Part shown: positions 63,806 through 64,000 of the stretch, in pieces
How positions within the stretch are numbered: the stretch's first letter is position 1
Layout of the letters: every line of letters begins with the position of its first letter
Source: Pararhizobium arenae
GTDB lineage: Bacteria > Pseudomonadota > Alphaproteobacteria > Rhizobiales > Rhizobiaceae
Reading direction: 5' to 3'
Length of the DNA stretch: 64,000 bases
Assembly (NCBI RefSeq): GCF_001931685.1
Contig: NZ_MOOY01000002.1
Coordinates: 1-64,000, forward strand
Position numbers and translations under genes: made by a program
The notes under the pieces: model-generated
The model's input: the letters and a program-made list of their open reading frames with translations, nothing else
What the model was told of the DNA's origin: nothing
The model's database searches: none

Positions 63806-63929
63806 CGACACCCATCCTCCGTTGTCTCCGACCATGGAAAACGGCTTGCCTTCGCAACAAAACTTAACACATTGAAATATTAACGGCGCTGCCCGGGCGC
63901 ATTCTGGTGAAATCGGGGGACAAACCAAG

Positions 63930-64000
63930 ATGCAATTAGGTTCGGGCGGCGCGCAGATATTGATCGTTGAAGACGATCCCGAAATCGGCAGGCTGCTGGC
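63930..64000 (+). CDS. Response regulator, 5' end only
   Basis: Twenty-three codons are present before the window ends. The frame reads MQLGSGGAQILIVEDDPEIG, then RLL, with the ILIVEDDPEI acidic pocket that opens receiver domains. A GGGGGA ribosome site precedes ATG 63930. It is 124 bp after the RND pump gene and may regulate it, alone or with a sensor kinase beyond the window. Confidence 0.85.
   Translation, partial: MQLGSGGAQILIVEDDPEIGRLL

Overview
The window looks like chromosomal DNA of a Rhizobiaceae bacterium (Rhizobium, Agrobacterium or a close relative). This rests on the GC-rich coding style, an initiator tRNA with a weakened anticodon stem, REP-like palindromes of the kind common in rhizobia, a DUF6894-type small protein and a very dense set of ABC transporters. 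No species can be named from the sequence alone.

The main result is structural. A tRNA-fMet gene (17-93) is followed by a large serine recombinase gene. An exact 13-bp copy of the tRNA 3' end (81-93) recurs in the same orientation at 48479-48491. The bases just inside the two copies (92-105 and 48458-48471) are perfect 14-bp inverted repeats. Joining the ends gives a short dyad-symmetric site, as expected for the attP of a large serine recombinase. I therefore read 94-48491 as an integrated genomic island of about 48.4 kb. No relaxase or type IV secretion gene is visible in it.

Left end of the island (0-9.3 kb): the recombinase, whose last codons are the antisense of the tRNA; a small conserved-looking gene; two genes built from three copies of an unrecognised domain, one of them frameshifted; a noncoding block with iterated short repeats and large hairpins; a gene fusing an IS3-type transposase start to a soluble FtsH-like AAA+/M41 protein; and a 300-bp internally deleted IS3 element.

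Sulfur-acquisition cargo (9.3-48.1 kb): two sugar-type (CUT2) ABC transporters, two SfnB/DszC-like flavoproteins, two NtaA/DszA-like luciferase-type monooxygenases, SsuD, SsuACB, MetQNI, an Opp/Dpp transporter, an AsfAB-like flavoprotein/ferredoxin pair, a leaderless PhnD-like protein, a CysE-like acetyltransferase, an Fe(II)/2-oxoglutarate-type dioxygenase, a methionine-aminotransferase-like enzyme, a desaturase and two paralogous FAD/NAD(P)-binding proteins. Several start regions carry a TCTAT-N7-ATAGA palindrome, which fits a LysR-type operator, suggesting one regulon. The likely role is to import varied organosulfur compounds, cleave their C-S bonds oxidatively and feed the sulfur into cysteine and methionine. 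No flavin reductase, sulfite reductase or regulator is encoded in the island.

Right of the island (48.5-64 kb) is ordinary chromosome. A five-gene sugar-acid or polyol catabolic operon (GMC oxidoreductase, enolase-superfamily dehydratase, aldehyde dehydrogenase, MFS carrier, beta-hydroxyacid dehydrogenase) lies divergent from a LysR gene. Then come a GT2-GtrA-GT39 fusion glycosyltransferase, an RND efflux adaptor/pump pair, and the start of a response regulator cut off by the window edge.
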